From Ruminococcus sp. (lineage in GTDB: Bacteria; Bacillota; Clostridia; Oscillospirales; Ruminococcaceae): 31,301 nt of DNA. Below are positions 1 to 7,875 of the stretch, one piece after another. The notes under the pieces are model-generated. The model made no database searches. It was not told where the DNA came from and was given only the letters and a program-made list of their open reading frames with translations. Both the position numbers and the translations under genes were made by a program. Positions within the stretch are counted from its first letter, which is position 1; every line of letters begins with the position of its first letter. The stretch spans positions 1 through 31,301 of the forward strand of contig JAIDNR010000355.1 of assembly GCA_029063695.1 (NCBI GenBank), given 5' to 3'.

Positions 1-711
1 CTTCCTGCACCGAAAAGCGTGGGAGTAATTCCCGAAATTCCGCAGATTAAATCATCATCAAAACTTTTCCGAAGTATAGCCGATTCCGTCTTTACAAGCG
101 ACGACGAGGAAAATAATGATTCAGCAATTCTTTTTTCGGCGAATACAGCTCCCGGCTATGAACACCGTGAGTATGTTCAGGGCGACCCTCTTAAAAGAGT
201 CAACTGGAAACTGTCCACAAAAAAAGATAAGCTTATGGTGAGACTTGACGAGGCAATAGCATCGGTTCAGCCCGTTATTGCACTCGATTTGTACAGAAAC
301 AGTGCGGATAAGACCGAAGATGCCGTAATTCGGGAAGAAAAGCTTATTTCATCAGTGTTCGGACTTATATCGCTTCTTATCAATCAGGGAATTGCATGTA
401 CATTTGTATATTACGGTGCAGGTGGTGAACTGATTTCAGAAAGCGTTGACAATCCCGATTATCCGCCGCAGCTTTTACTTAAAGTACTTGCAGCGAAAGT
501 AGTTCCCGAAAGGCGTATAAGCATAGCAAATACATCTGCCTGTGCCTGCGTTATTGCGTCAACAGACTGCAATGATGAAATTTACGCAGTTGTTTCGGTT
601 CTTGAGGACAAGGACAATGCAAGTCTTATCGGAATTTCCGCAGAAAGCAGAAATCTCACCGATTTGCCGATGTGGTATCTCGACGGCGACAATAATTTTA
701 AACTGGTATAA
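1..711 (+). CDS. DUF58 domain protein, 3' part only
   Basis: The frame is open from base 1, so the N-terminus lies outside the window and about 236 residues are visible. The segment YEHREYVQGDPLKRVNWK matches the DUF58 signature (a basic, aspartate-containing R-E-Y-x-x-G-D-x-x-R-x-x-N/H-W-K stretch). DUF58 proteins are usually membrane-anchored, with a von Willebrand A-like fold, and are typically encoded beside a MoxR AAA+ ATPase and a transglutaminase-like membrane protein. The next gene here is exactly such a transglutaminase, starting 4 bases after this stop with no clear ribosome site of its own, so the two are probably translationally coupled. The hydrophobic N-terminal segments expected for this family must lie upstream. 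Molecular function is not established for the family; a role in the envelope or protein assembly is an inference from context. Confidence 0.85.
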   Translation, partial: LPAPKSVGVIPEIPQIKSSSKLFRSIADSVFTSDDEENNDSAILFSANTAPGYEHREYVQGDPLKRVNWKLSTKKDKLMVRLDEAIASVQPVIALDLYRNSADKTEDAVIREEKLISSVFGLISLLINQGIACTFVYYGAGGELISESVDNPDYPPQLLLKVLAAKVVPERRISIANTSACACVIASTDCNDEIYAVVSVLEDKDNASLIGISAESRNLTDLPMWYLDGDNNFKLV

Positions 712-715
712 AAAT

Positions 716-3004
716 ATGACTGAAACTGTTAAAAATCAAAGCGGACTTAAAAACTTCCTTTTCCGCACACTTGTAGACCCTGTGCTTATCTATACTGCTA
801 TAATCATGTCATCAATAATGTTCCATTACCGTGAAGAACTTGCTTTAACTTACGGTATATTAACTTATTTTATGGGCTGGATTATATTCAGACTGTTTGA
901 CTTCATGAAAAAGCATAAGATAATCGGCGGTCTGGCATATATTATAGTTGCATATGGATTTCTCAATGTTTTTGGACTTATTGCCAATAAAGGTACTGAA
1001 AACTACCCTATTTCGTTTGCACTGTGGTTTATGACTCCGCAGGATTCACTGCAATACAACAAGTGGTATACGCTTGCGATGTTTGTATTCTTCTTTATAT
1101 TCATGACATCTGTACTCTACTTTTTCACAAGAGTACAGTACAGAGTATTCATGACATTTTTGATAATGATTATCCCGTTTGCTATTTATGCAAAAGAATA
1201 TGAAGAAATGCCGACGAGATACATAATTGCCCTTGCTGTCGGATATATTGTATTTATGATGTATTTCAGACAGCTCAGTGAAAATAAAGATGTTGTCGTT
1301 GTTGATAAATTTGAATCATGGAAATCGGGAATTGTTTTCACAGCGGTTTTTGCAATCATAGCATCAATTGTCCCGAAACCGCAGATAGAAGCAGACAGAA
1401 CTTTTCTTGAAACGCTTATTAATGCCGATGCTTTCACCGACAGACTTAATGAAATGCTGAATGTTTTCCGTGATACCGCCTCAGGCGAGCAGTTCAGAGG
1501 ACAAATGAGTGATACTCCGATTTATTATGCACGTTCCGATGAAGATTTAAGGCTGAAAACAACTACTTTTTCAAATTATGACTATAAAACCGATTCGTGG
1601 ACGATAAGCGATAATGATGATAAGTGCTATACTGAAATCGGACAGCCGTTTGATATACCCATGAATTCTGAATTGTGTGATGCTTTGCTGTATGCGGCAC
1701 ATATTGAAAGTGATTTTGCCGAGACTTACAATCTTACGGAATATGCAGAATATCAGCCTGTTTATCCCGAACTCCGTGAAATGCAGATTTTCTCATCTTA
1801 TCAGTCAGGCACAAGAACTCCTGTACCGCAGAGTGCGAGACAGCTTCTTGAAAGTTCCTATGAAGATACTATACTTCTTTCAAGGTCTGGTGCAGTAATC
1901 AGCAGTAACGACGGCGAAAGATTTGCATATAACGAAACTTTCAGCTATAGCTATCTCCCTGACGGTTTTTTCAGTACTCCCGAAAATAAGTCGGTTGTTG
2001 ACAGAATTTCAGAAGCTGATGATTATTCAGCAATGCTCAGTGATGCATTTGATATAATAAGTTATGCACTTGATGAAGTTTCTGTATCTGATAAAGATTA
2101 TGATAATCTGAATCACTATTGGTATGTGCTTAATGTCAATCGGCTTTATGATTCCTTTGAAGAAACTCTGCTTGATTATGGTAATAATGAGAAAATCTAT
2201 AAACTTGCTCAGGAAATAACAAGCGGTCTTTCGTCCGATTACGACAAGGCAAAGGCACTTGAATGGTATTTCATTCAGAATAATTATGTGTATGACCTGA
2301 ATTACCGCAAGGAAGTCGGCGAAAATGCTGAGGATTTCCTCTTTGATACAAAAAAAGGTGTATGTTATGAGTACGCAACTGCTATGACGCTTCTTGCAAG
2401 AGCCGCAGGAATACCTGCACGTTACTGTGAGGGATTCAATATGCAGACTAAATATGAGAACAGCCGTGATGATGATATGTATGTCATTACTGCAAAAAAT
2501 TCACACGGCTTCCCCGAACTTTACATCAAGGGATTCGGCTGGGTTTCATTCGAGCCTACAATGACTCCGAATGCTGCTCAGGAAGAAGATGATGAAAGAC
2601 AAGCATCAGGTATGTTGTCGGAGACAGGTATAGCTATTCTGGGAGTTTGTATTGTTTTACTTCTCTTTATGCTTGCTTATCCTGCTCTTTCACATAAATT
2701 TTTCAGAATTATAAACAATCGTAAAGGACCCAATGAAGCAGTTGCAGGCGTGATTCACCGTATCTGCCGGTTATACAGGATACCTGTTTCTTCTACTTCT
2801 CATGAGGCGGAGGAGACTGTAAAACTTATATCAGGTGCGGATATTTCCGTCACTGCATTGCTTTTCGACAGGGCAGAATATGGAGGTGCAGAGCTTACAG
2901 AAAATGACAAGGAAGTGGCAATGAGGGAGTATCTTTCTGCTTATGAAGCTCTGAAAGAATCAAAAAAAGAGATAAGAAAGCAGAAGTTCATACGTAAAAA
3001 ATAA
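716..3004 (+). CDS. Membrane transglutaminase-like protein
   Basis: A 762-residue protein. I start it at the ATG at 716, four bases after the DUF58 stop, because the frame upstream overlaps the DUF58 gene and the residues there do not look like coding sequence. Residues about 20-220 hold six or seven hydrophobic segments, followed by an extracytoplasmic region and a transglutaminase core. The core shows KKGVCYEYATAMTLLARAAG with candidate nucleophile Cys550, then SHGFPELY with His597, and GWVSFEPT with Glu613 in the third position of the triad. A further membrane segment near 635-655 is followed by a cytoplasmic tail of about 100 residues. The order matches the TgpA/DUF3488-type proteins found with DUF58. 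The usual H-A-W-x-E is H-G-F-P-E here, but the catalytic Cys and His are present. Whether it cross-links, cleaves or acts as an isopeptidase is not known from sequence. Confidence 0.88.
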   Translation: MTETVKNQSGLKNFLFRTLVDPVLIYTAIIMSSIMFHYREELALTYGILTYFMGWIIFRLFDFMKKHKIIGGLAYIIVAYGFLNVFGLIANKGTENYPISFALWFMTPQDSLQYNKWYTLAMFVFFFIFMTSVLYFFTRVQYRVFMTFLIMIIPFAIYAKEYEEMPTRYIIALAVGYIVFMMYFRQLSENKDVVVVDKFESWKSGIVFTAVFAIIASIVPKPQIEADRTFLETLINADAFTDRLNEMLNVFRDTASGEQFRGQMSDTPIYYARSDEDLRLKTTTFSNYDYKTDSWTISDNDDKCYTEIGQPFDIPMNSELCDALLYAAHIESDFAETYNLTEYAEYQPVYPELREMQIFSSYQSGTRTPVPQSARQLLESSYEDTILLSRSGAVISSNDGERFAYNETFSYSYLPDGFFSTPENKSVVDRISEADDYSAMLSDAFDIISYALDEVSVSDKDYDNLNHYWYVLNVNRLYDSFEETLLDYGNNEKIYKLAQEITSGLSSDYDKAKALEWYFIQNNYVYDLNYRKEVGENAEDFLFDTKKGVCYEYATAMTLLARAAGIPARYCEGFNMQTKYENSRDDDMYVITAKNSHGFPELYIKGFGWVSFEPTMTPNAAQEEDDERQASGMLSETGIAILGVCIVLLLFMLAYPALSHKFFRIINNRKGPNEAVAGVIHRICRLYRIPVSSTSHEAEETVKLISGADISVTALLFDRAEYGGAELTENDKEVAMREYLSAYEALKESKKEIRKQKFIRKK

Positions 3005-3035
3005 ATTCGTTTAAATTTTAAGGAGGTTGATACCA

Positions 3036-4193
3036 GTGCAGTATCTGCATAGTCAACATAACTCAGGAAAAAAGATTTTCAGCGTAATTTCAACATTTGT
3101 AATGTCATTATGCTTTATGATACCCACATCTTCAATGGCTGATTACACAGAAACCGATACGGAATCAGAAGTCTCGGAAAGTATTTCAATATATGACGAA
3201 TATCTTTCATGGAGTCAGCTTGATAAACGCTGGGGAGAAACACCCATGGGCTATTCAACTATCAGACATTCGGGCTGTCTGCTTACGTCTCTTGCAATCA
3301 TGGCTGTTCATTCTGATTCTATTGATGATGAAGCAATGGCAAATATGGGAATTTCTGATATTGAGCAGTTTAATCCCGCAGTTCTTGCAAATGCTTATAC
3401 AAGTGTTAATGGCTTTACTTCAGGAGGTGCAATAGCAAGCTGGGGAACTGTTAATCAGCTTATTCCGCAGATTGAATGGGGTAAAGATGATTACTTTGCA
3501 AGCACTGAAAAATCTGCTGTTGCAGATGAAATAAGACAGATTCAAAGTGACGGCTGGCATATAATTGCAAGAGTTGTCACTTCTAACGGCGGCTGTCACT
3601 GGGTCTATATTCAGGGTACAGCAGATGATGACAATATTATTATAAGTGACCCTGCAAAACAAGAAAGTGACCTTTATTCCGCATATCCTAACGGTTTGCA
3701 GGGTGAATACTGGCTTCTCAAGGGAAAAAATCCGCCGTCTGTGAACAGTTCAAAAGGCGGAAATGATGCAGATACTTCCGAAGTTTCGGGCGAGTATTTT
3801 GTACCAAACGGTGAACCTGTTACGATTTATTCCGAAATTGACGGCGGAAGTGTTGCAGCAACTCTTACTTCCGGAAATGTTATCAGCATTTCTGAATGCA
3901 GCGGAAACTACGGTCTTATTGAATCGGCTGATTTTACAGGCTGGATTGATGTTAATCTTTTGACTGAAACCGAAAAGGTTGAGCAGATTACAGGCGACAT
4001 AAATAACGACGGCAATGTTGACAAGTATGATATTGCACTGCTTAACACATATTTACAGCAGAAAAGTCTGCTTCCCGACGGAGTTTCCACTCTGTCTGCG
4101 GCAGAACTCAGTGCGGCTGATATAAACTATGACGGCTCTGTTGATTCTCAGGACGTTATCGCATATATCAGGGCAATCAACAACATTTATTAA
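3036..4193 (+). CDS. Secreted C39-like cysteine peptidase with C-terminal dockerin
   Basis: A 385-residue secreted protein. An AGGAGG at 3021-3026 sits 9 bases before a GTG at 3036, which I take as the start; a TTG at 3027 abuts the ribosome site and is unlikely. A signal peptide covers about residues 1-36 (basic start, hydrophobic core, then SSMA). The middle resembles the Peptidase_C39_2 family: QLDKRWGETPMG, then a Gly-Cys-Leu-Leu-Thr-Ser helix with candidate nucleophile Cys81, then CHWVYIQG (His188) and ISDP (Asp205). A Ser/Gly-rich linker leads to an SH3-like stretch (about 248-305). From residue 320 there are two calcium-binding dockerin repeats, GDINNDGNVDKYD and ADINYDGSVDSQD. The dockerin implies attachment to a cohesin scaffold outside the cell. 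Substrate is unknown. It lies between the transglutaminase gene and prmA in one run of genes. Confidence 0.85.
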   Translation: MQYLHSQHNSGKKIFSVISTFVMSLCFMIPTSSMADYTETDTESEVSESISIYDEYLSWSQLDKRWGETPMGYSTIRHSGCLLTSLAIMAVHSDSIDDEAMANMGISDIEQFNPAVLANAYTSVNGFTSGGAIASWGTVNQLIPQIEWGKDDYFASTEKSAVADEIRQIQSDGWHIIARVVTSNGGCHWVYIQGTADDDNIIISDPAKQESDLYSAYPNGLQGEYWLLKGKNPPSVNSSKGGNDADTSEVSGEYFVPNGEPVTIYSEIDGGSVAATLTSGNVISISECSGNYGLIESADFTGWIDVNLLTETEKVEQITGDINNDGNVDKYDIALLNTYLQQKSLLPDGVSTLSAAELSAADINYDGSVDSQDVIAYIRAINNIY

Positions 4194-4207
4194 GGAGCGT
4201 TTCAATA

Positions 4208-5173
4208 ATGGAATGGACAGAAGTCAATATTTATACAACAACCTGCGGTATTGAAATTCTGTGTGCGAAACTTATGGATATTGGCATAAAAGGTTTTGTT
4301 ATCAAGGATTCTGATGACTTCAATGAATTCCTTGAAAACAAGAACGGTCAATGGGACTATATTGATGAAGATTTAATGGGTCTTGCCGACTGTGAAACCT
4401 GTATAACGGTTTATCTGCCGTGCAATAATCAAGGAGCTGATATGCTTTTGTCAATAAAATCAATGCTTTCGGACATGAAATCCGCCGATAAAGAAGAAAT
4501 TTATGGTCGTCTGGAGGCTGAGCTTTCAAATATCCGTGAGGAGGATTGGGCTAACAACTGGAAACAGTATTTCAAACCGTTTAAAGTTGGCGAAAAGCTT
4601 GCCGTTAAGCCTTCATGGGAAGAATACAGCGATAACGACGGACGAATAATTCTTGAAATTGACCCTGCATCAAGTTTCGGTACAGGTCAGCACCATACAA
4701 CAAGACTTTGTCTGGAGCTTCTTGAAAACTGTATAAACAAAGGTGATAATCTGCTTGACATGGGCTGTGGAAGCGGTATTCTGTCAATTGCAGGTGTGCT
4801 TCTCGGTGCGGAAAATGCAGTTGCCGTTGACATTGAGGAAAATGCAGTAAAAACGGCAATGGAAAATGCGTTGAAAAATAATATTCCTGAGGAAAAATAC
4901 AAGACATTTTTCGGCAATATTCTCAGTAATGATAAGCTTGCCGATGAAATTGACGGAAAATATGACATAATAACGGCAAATATAGTTGCTGATGTGCTTA
5001 TTGCAATGAAGGATTATTTTGTCCGTTATCTCAGAGATGGCGGAACACTTATAATTTCGGGCATAATTGAGGAACGCATGGACGAAGTTCTGACAACGAT
5101 TGAAAATGTCGGCTTCAAAAGACAGAATGTAAGCATAAAAGAGGGCTGGGCTGCGGCACAGTTCACAAAGTAA
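4208..5173 (+). CDS. prmA: Ribosomal protein L11 methyltransferase
   Basis: A 321-residue class I S-adenosylmethionine-dependent methyltransferase that trimethylates ribosomal protein L11 in the cytoplasm. The N-terminal substrate-recognition domain is followed by the family signature DPASSFGTGQHHTT (about residues 152-165) and methyltransferase motif I, LLDMGCGSGILS (182-193). Later, a Thr-Ala-Asn-Ile stretch (near residue 257) stands where the family has the Asn-containing catalytic-site motif. Length fits the family (about 290-320). An AAGGAG at 4192-4197, overlapping the previous stop codon, sits 10 bases before the ATG, so it is probably co-transcribed with the dockerin peptidase. Confidence 0.95.
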   Translation: MEWTEVNIYTTTCGIEILCAKLMDIGIKGFVIKDSDDFNEFLENKNGQWDYIDEDLMGLADCETCITVYLPCNNQGADMLLSIKSMLSDMKSADKEEIYGRLEAELSNIREEDWANNWKQYFKPFKVGEKLAVKPSWEEYSDNDGRIILEIDPASSFGTGQHHTTRLCLELLENCINKGDNLLDMGCGSGILSIAGVLLGAENAVAVDIEENAVKTAMENALKNNIPEEKYKTFFGNILSNDKLADEIDGKYDIITANIVADVLIAMKDYFVRYLRDGGTLIISGIIEERMDEVLTTIENVGFKRQNVSIKEGWAAAQFTK

Positions 5174-5309
5174 CACATAGTACCGGCGTTCGGGGAATTT
5201 TCTCCCGTACAGTTCCGGTTTATAGCAGCATCACACAAAGTCTGCGAGATTTGGCGGATTTTGTGCGGTGCTGCACATAACAATATTTTTTACAAGGAGA
5301 ATGATAAAA
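5174..5309 (+). promoter_or_regulatory. Structured intergenic leader with two hairpins
   Basis: The 136 bases between prmA and the next gene hold two long inverted repeats. The first pairs ACCGG (5182-5186) with CCGGT (5215-5219), enclosing an inner CGGG/CCCG helix. The second pairs GCAGCA...CACAAA (5225-5239) with TTTGTG...TGCTGC (about 5259-5274). A T-run at 5286-5291 and the AAGGAG ribosome site (5294-5299) follow. Possible roles are a terminator or attenuator for prmA, or a regulated leader for the downstream gene. I do not recognise a known riboswitch class. Confidence 0.5.
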
Positions 5310-6473
5310 GTGGCATTATTCAACAAGAAAAAAAATCAGGACGAGGCAGAAACAGCCTCTGAAAAGGGATTTGATTACAAATCAGGAATACTCAATGCTC
5401 TGAATGAAAAACTCAACGGAACACTCTACGACGACTGTATTATTATGCCGAGAGGTTTTACGATTGATGTTAAAGTCGGCAAAAGTGAGGAAAAAGAGAA
5501 TGTTAATCTTCTTCAGGTTCTTTTCATTGTCGAACATGACGATTTCGACGAGCCGTTGATTGAACCTGTTGACGCACAGGGACAGACTCCCGAAGAAGCT
5601 GCTAAAATGGCTGCTGATATTTTCTATGGTGCAGTATGGCACCCGCTTGACCAGTCAATGTTCAAGAAGAATCCTATTCATATTCCCGTAACATTCCTTA
5701 ATCAGCATTACGATTTCGATATGTATGCACAGTCAATTGTAAGAATCGGCACATCCCCCGATGAAAAGCCGGTAATGCTCATCAACGGAATTATTAACCA
5801 GATGCCAAAGTATCTCGGTTCAAAGAAATACTACTGGGTAAGAATCTACCTTGCAAAGCACAAGGACCGTGAAGTTATTGAAGTCCGTGTCAACAATTCA
5901 GTATGCTCTGAACTTGCAAGACCTTACAAGCAGTATATTGATACATGGGATGCTTCTGAGAAGTTCCTTTGTGAGAAACAGTATGCTGTTTTCGTTCAGC
6001 GTGAGGAAGATAAATGTCCGTTCAGCAAAGAAGTTGTTATGAAAACAGCAAGAGCTGCAATCCAAAAGATGCTTGAAATCAAAAATCGTGACGAGTATCT
6101 TAAAATGGCTGAAGAACTTGATGAAATCGCAGAAAACAAGGATATTGCCGCTGAGGTAAGAATCTTTATTCCTGAGATTCTTGCTAAGATGACTCTTGGC
6201 TATCAGGAAGGCGACAGTCTTTTCCTTATTGAAAACGATTCAAGAATTGAGTTCAAGAAAACTCAGCTCCGTTCATACTTCTATATCCAGCAAGCTGTGA
6301 TTGAGTTCCTTAATTCAAGACCTTCTCAGGAAGCAGTACAGAAGATTGTTATGAACAGCGTTGCTTTCAGAGAACTCAGAAAAGTAAATCAGGAACAGGG
6401 TCATGAACCTAAGGATTTATTCGTTCCAGGAACTGCTTACAAGGTAGGCGGTGAAAATTATAAGGTCTGGTAA
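5310..6473 (+). CDS. Conserved hypothetical cytosolic protein, 387 residues
   Basis: I do not recognise this gene with confidence. I choose the GTG at 5310 because AAGGAG (5294-5299) lies 10 bases before it; an ATG at 5301 is only one base past that site and an ATG at 5268 falls in the upstream hairpin. The product starts MALFNKKKN, has no signal peptide or membrane segment, and is rich in Lys, Glu and aromatic residues. The first third (about residues 15-110) contains an ALNEKLNG stretch and an FYGAVWHPL motif. A helical, charged region follows near residues 245-285 (EVVMKTARAAIQKMLEIKN). It is preceded by a structured leader and followed closely by a broken small gene. Function cannot be assigned; homologues in related ruminococci would be expected, as the codon use resembles its neighbours. 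Confidence 0.8.
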   Translation: MALFNKKKNQDEAETASEKGFDYKSGILNALNEKLNGTLYDDCIIMPRGFTIDVKVGKSEEKENVNLLQVLFIVEHDDFDEPLIEPVDAQGQTPEEAAKMAADIFYGAVWHPLDQSMFKKNPIHIPVTFLNQHYDFDMYAQSIVRIGTSPDEKPVMLINGIINQMPKYLGSKKYYWVRIYLAKHKDREVIEVRVNNSVCSELARPYKQYIDTWDASEKFLCEKQYAVFVQREEDKCPFSKEVVMKTARAAIQKMLEIKNRDEYLKMAEELDEIAENKDIAAEVRIFIPEILAKMTLGYQEGDSLFLIENDSRIEFKKTQLRSYFYIQQAVIEFLNSRPSQEAVQKIVMNSVAFRELRKVNQEQGHEPKDLFVPGTAYKVGGENYKVW

Positions 6474-6500
6474 TTATTAAGAAAACGAGCAGGTGTAGTT

Positions 6501-7133
6501 ATGAATACAGTTTATTATGATTGCTTTGAAACAGGAATAATAACTGAAATATCTGACTATCCTGCTTGTTTATCACTTTTCTGCACCGAAAAACTTTACG
6601 GAAAATTATATGCAGAGGAACTGCCACGGTTTCGGAAAAATCCCATAAATATTTATGCACTGCCATATGATGAAAAACCATGGAAATTCTATCGTGGCAT
6701 AGGTCGTATGGGAATAGCCGAAATAAGTGATATTTATGAAAGTATCTGTTTCAGCGAGACTCAAATGCTTGATTATATGAAACTATGTGGAAATCATAGT
6801 GATTATGAACTTATGTTCGTTCGCCTCAGCGATTCAGATGATGATATTCCGAAAGACTATTCTTTTATCGGATATGATATTGCTTATCCTCCCGATACTG
6901 ATGGCGGCTTTTAAATTATCTGCGATTGTATGTTTATATGTCGTTGGCATGGCTGTGATTATGAGGGTACGGAATTTGCAGATGATTTTTCAAGGCTGAA
7001 TGATAATGGATTGTTTGATTCATGGCAGTCCGCATATGAATATATGGTTCATTATCTTAATCAGGACTGGACTGAACGTGGTATTTTCGGAATTTACGAA
7101 ATTTATTCAAAAAATAATGTGGAAAGTACTTGA
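6501..7133 (+). pseudogene. Small hypothetical gene split by an in-frame TAA
   Basis: The first part (6501-6911, 137 residues, AGGTG ribosome site at 6491-6495) ends at a TAA at 6912-6914. The same reading frame then continues open to a TGA at 7131-7133. The downstream part (from about 6915) reads as ordinary protein, with CRWHGCDYEGTEF and SAYEYMVHYLNQDW, but its first ATG at 6930 has no ribosome site. The simplest reading is one protein of about 210 residues broken by a single nonsense change near its two-thirds point. Alternatives are a sequencing error, stop-codon readthrough, or two real small proteins. The family is not recognised; the Cys-x-x-x-x-Cys spacing around RWHG could bind metal, but this is only a guess. 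No promoter of its own is obvious, so it probably belongs to the upstream gene run. Confidence 0.6.
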
Positions 7134-7158
7134 CAATTAACGGAAAATGTGTTAAAAT
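7130..7158 (+). promoter_or_regulatory. Promoter of the rplU-prp-rpmA operon
   Basis: TTGACA at 7130-7135 and TAAAAT at 7153-7158 are separated by exactly 17 bases, a near-consensus housekeeping sigma-A promoter. The -35 box overlaps the stop codon of the preceding broken gene. Transcription would begin near 7165, directly before the L21 leader. Confidence 0.9.
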
Positions 7159-7165
7159 AATATAT

Positions 7166-7216
7166 GCCGCTTGCAGACAGGCTTTTTAAGTGTGTTTACA
7201 CGCCTGATGCAGCGAG
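7166..7216 (+). ncRNA. Ribosomal protein L21 leader (cis-regulatory RNA)
   Basis: A long irregular stem starts at the predicted transcript 5' end. CGCTTGCA (7168-7175) pairs with TGCAGCG (7208-7214), CAGGC (7178-7182) pairs with GCCTG (7202-7206), and GTGT (7189-7192) closes a GTTT tetraloop with ACAC (7197-7200). This position and shape, upstream of rplU-ysxB-rpmA, fit the L21 leader family of Firmicutes, thought to let excess L21 repress its own operon. Family assignment is by position and structure, not by a covariance search. Confidence 0.75.
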
Positions 7217-7243
7217 TTTTCAGAAAAAGGCAGGTGTACTAAA

Positions 7244-7555
7244 ATGTACGCAGTTATTGAAACAGGTGGAAAGCAGTATCAGGTTAATGAGGGCGATGTT
7301 ATCTTCATTGAAAAGCTTGCAGTTGAGGCTGACGAAACTGTTACTTTCGATAAGGTTATTGCTGTTGGTGCTGATGACGGTATCAAGGTTGGTGCTCCTT
7401 ATGTTGAGGGTGCTACTGTTGAAGCTAAGGTTATCAAGAATGGCAAGTCCAAGAAAATCACTGTATTCACTTATAAGCCCAAGAAGAGCGAAAAGAGAAA
7501 GCAGGGTCACAGACAGCCTTACACTCAGGTTAAGATTGAAGCTATCAAGGCTTAA
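7244..7555 (+). CDS. rplU: 50S ribosomal protein L21
   Basis: A 103-residue protein of typical L21 length, starting MYAVIETGGKQYQVNEGD, the hallmark N-terminus of the family. The basic C-terminal stretch KKSEKRKQGHRQPYT carries the rRNA-binding residues of the L21 signature. It binds 23S rRNA in the large subunit. It is the first gene of the classic rplU-prp-rpmA operon and is preceded by a strong promoter and a structured leader that probably gives autogenous control. The GGCAGGTG before the ATG serves as ribosome site. Confidence 0.98.
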   Translation: MYAVIETGGKQYQVNEGDVIFIEKLAVEADETVTFDKVIAVGADDGIKVGAPYVEGATVEAKVIKNGKSKKITVFTYKPKKSEKRKQGHRQPYTQVKIEAIKA

Positions 7556-7557
7556 TC

Positions 7558-7872
7558 ATGGTTCGGGCAGAGTTTTACAAAATTAACGGAACTTTTTCAG
7601 GATTCAGAATAAGCGGACATACGGGATATGCTCCACGTGGACGAGATATTGTCTGTGCGGCAGTTTCTTCGGCAGTTCAGCTTACCGTAAATATGCTCTA
7701 TGAGTTTAAAATCGGTGTAAAGACAAGCAGTGACGGCGGAGTTGTTGAATGCGTTGTTAAAAACGCAGGCGACGATATATCACCACGTATCATCAAGCAG
7801 CTTATGCACCATTTTGAGTTAATCCTTGAGGAGTTTCCAAAAACTATTAAAATCACTATTTCGGAGGTGTAA
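7558..7872 (+). CDS. prp: Ribosomal-processing cysteine protease Prp
   Basis: A 104-residue protein of the YsxB/Prp family. The catalytic pair is visible: His21 in SGHTGYAPRG and Cys33 in RDIVCAAVS. Prp removes the N-terminal extension of ribosomal protein L27 in Firmicutes, Fusobacteria and some relatives; the L27 gene directly downstream carries such an extension, so enzyme and substrate are encoded side by side. The gene starts 2 bases after the rplU stop codon and ends 3 bases before the rpmA start. Confidence 0.95.
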   Translation: MVRAEFYKINGTFSGFRISGHTGYAPRGRDIVCAAVSSAVQLTVNMLYEFKIGVKTSSDGGVVECVVKNAGDDISPRIIKQLMHHFELILEEFPKTIKITISEV

Positions 7873-7875
7873 GTC

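Noticed and set aside
7164..7586. A 140-codon frame across the L21 leader and rplU.
   Set aside because: Overlaps the leader RNA and rplU in another frame; its Leu/Arg-rich product is typical of a shadow frame.
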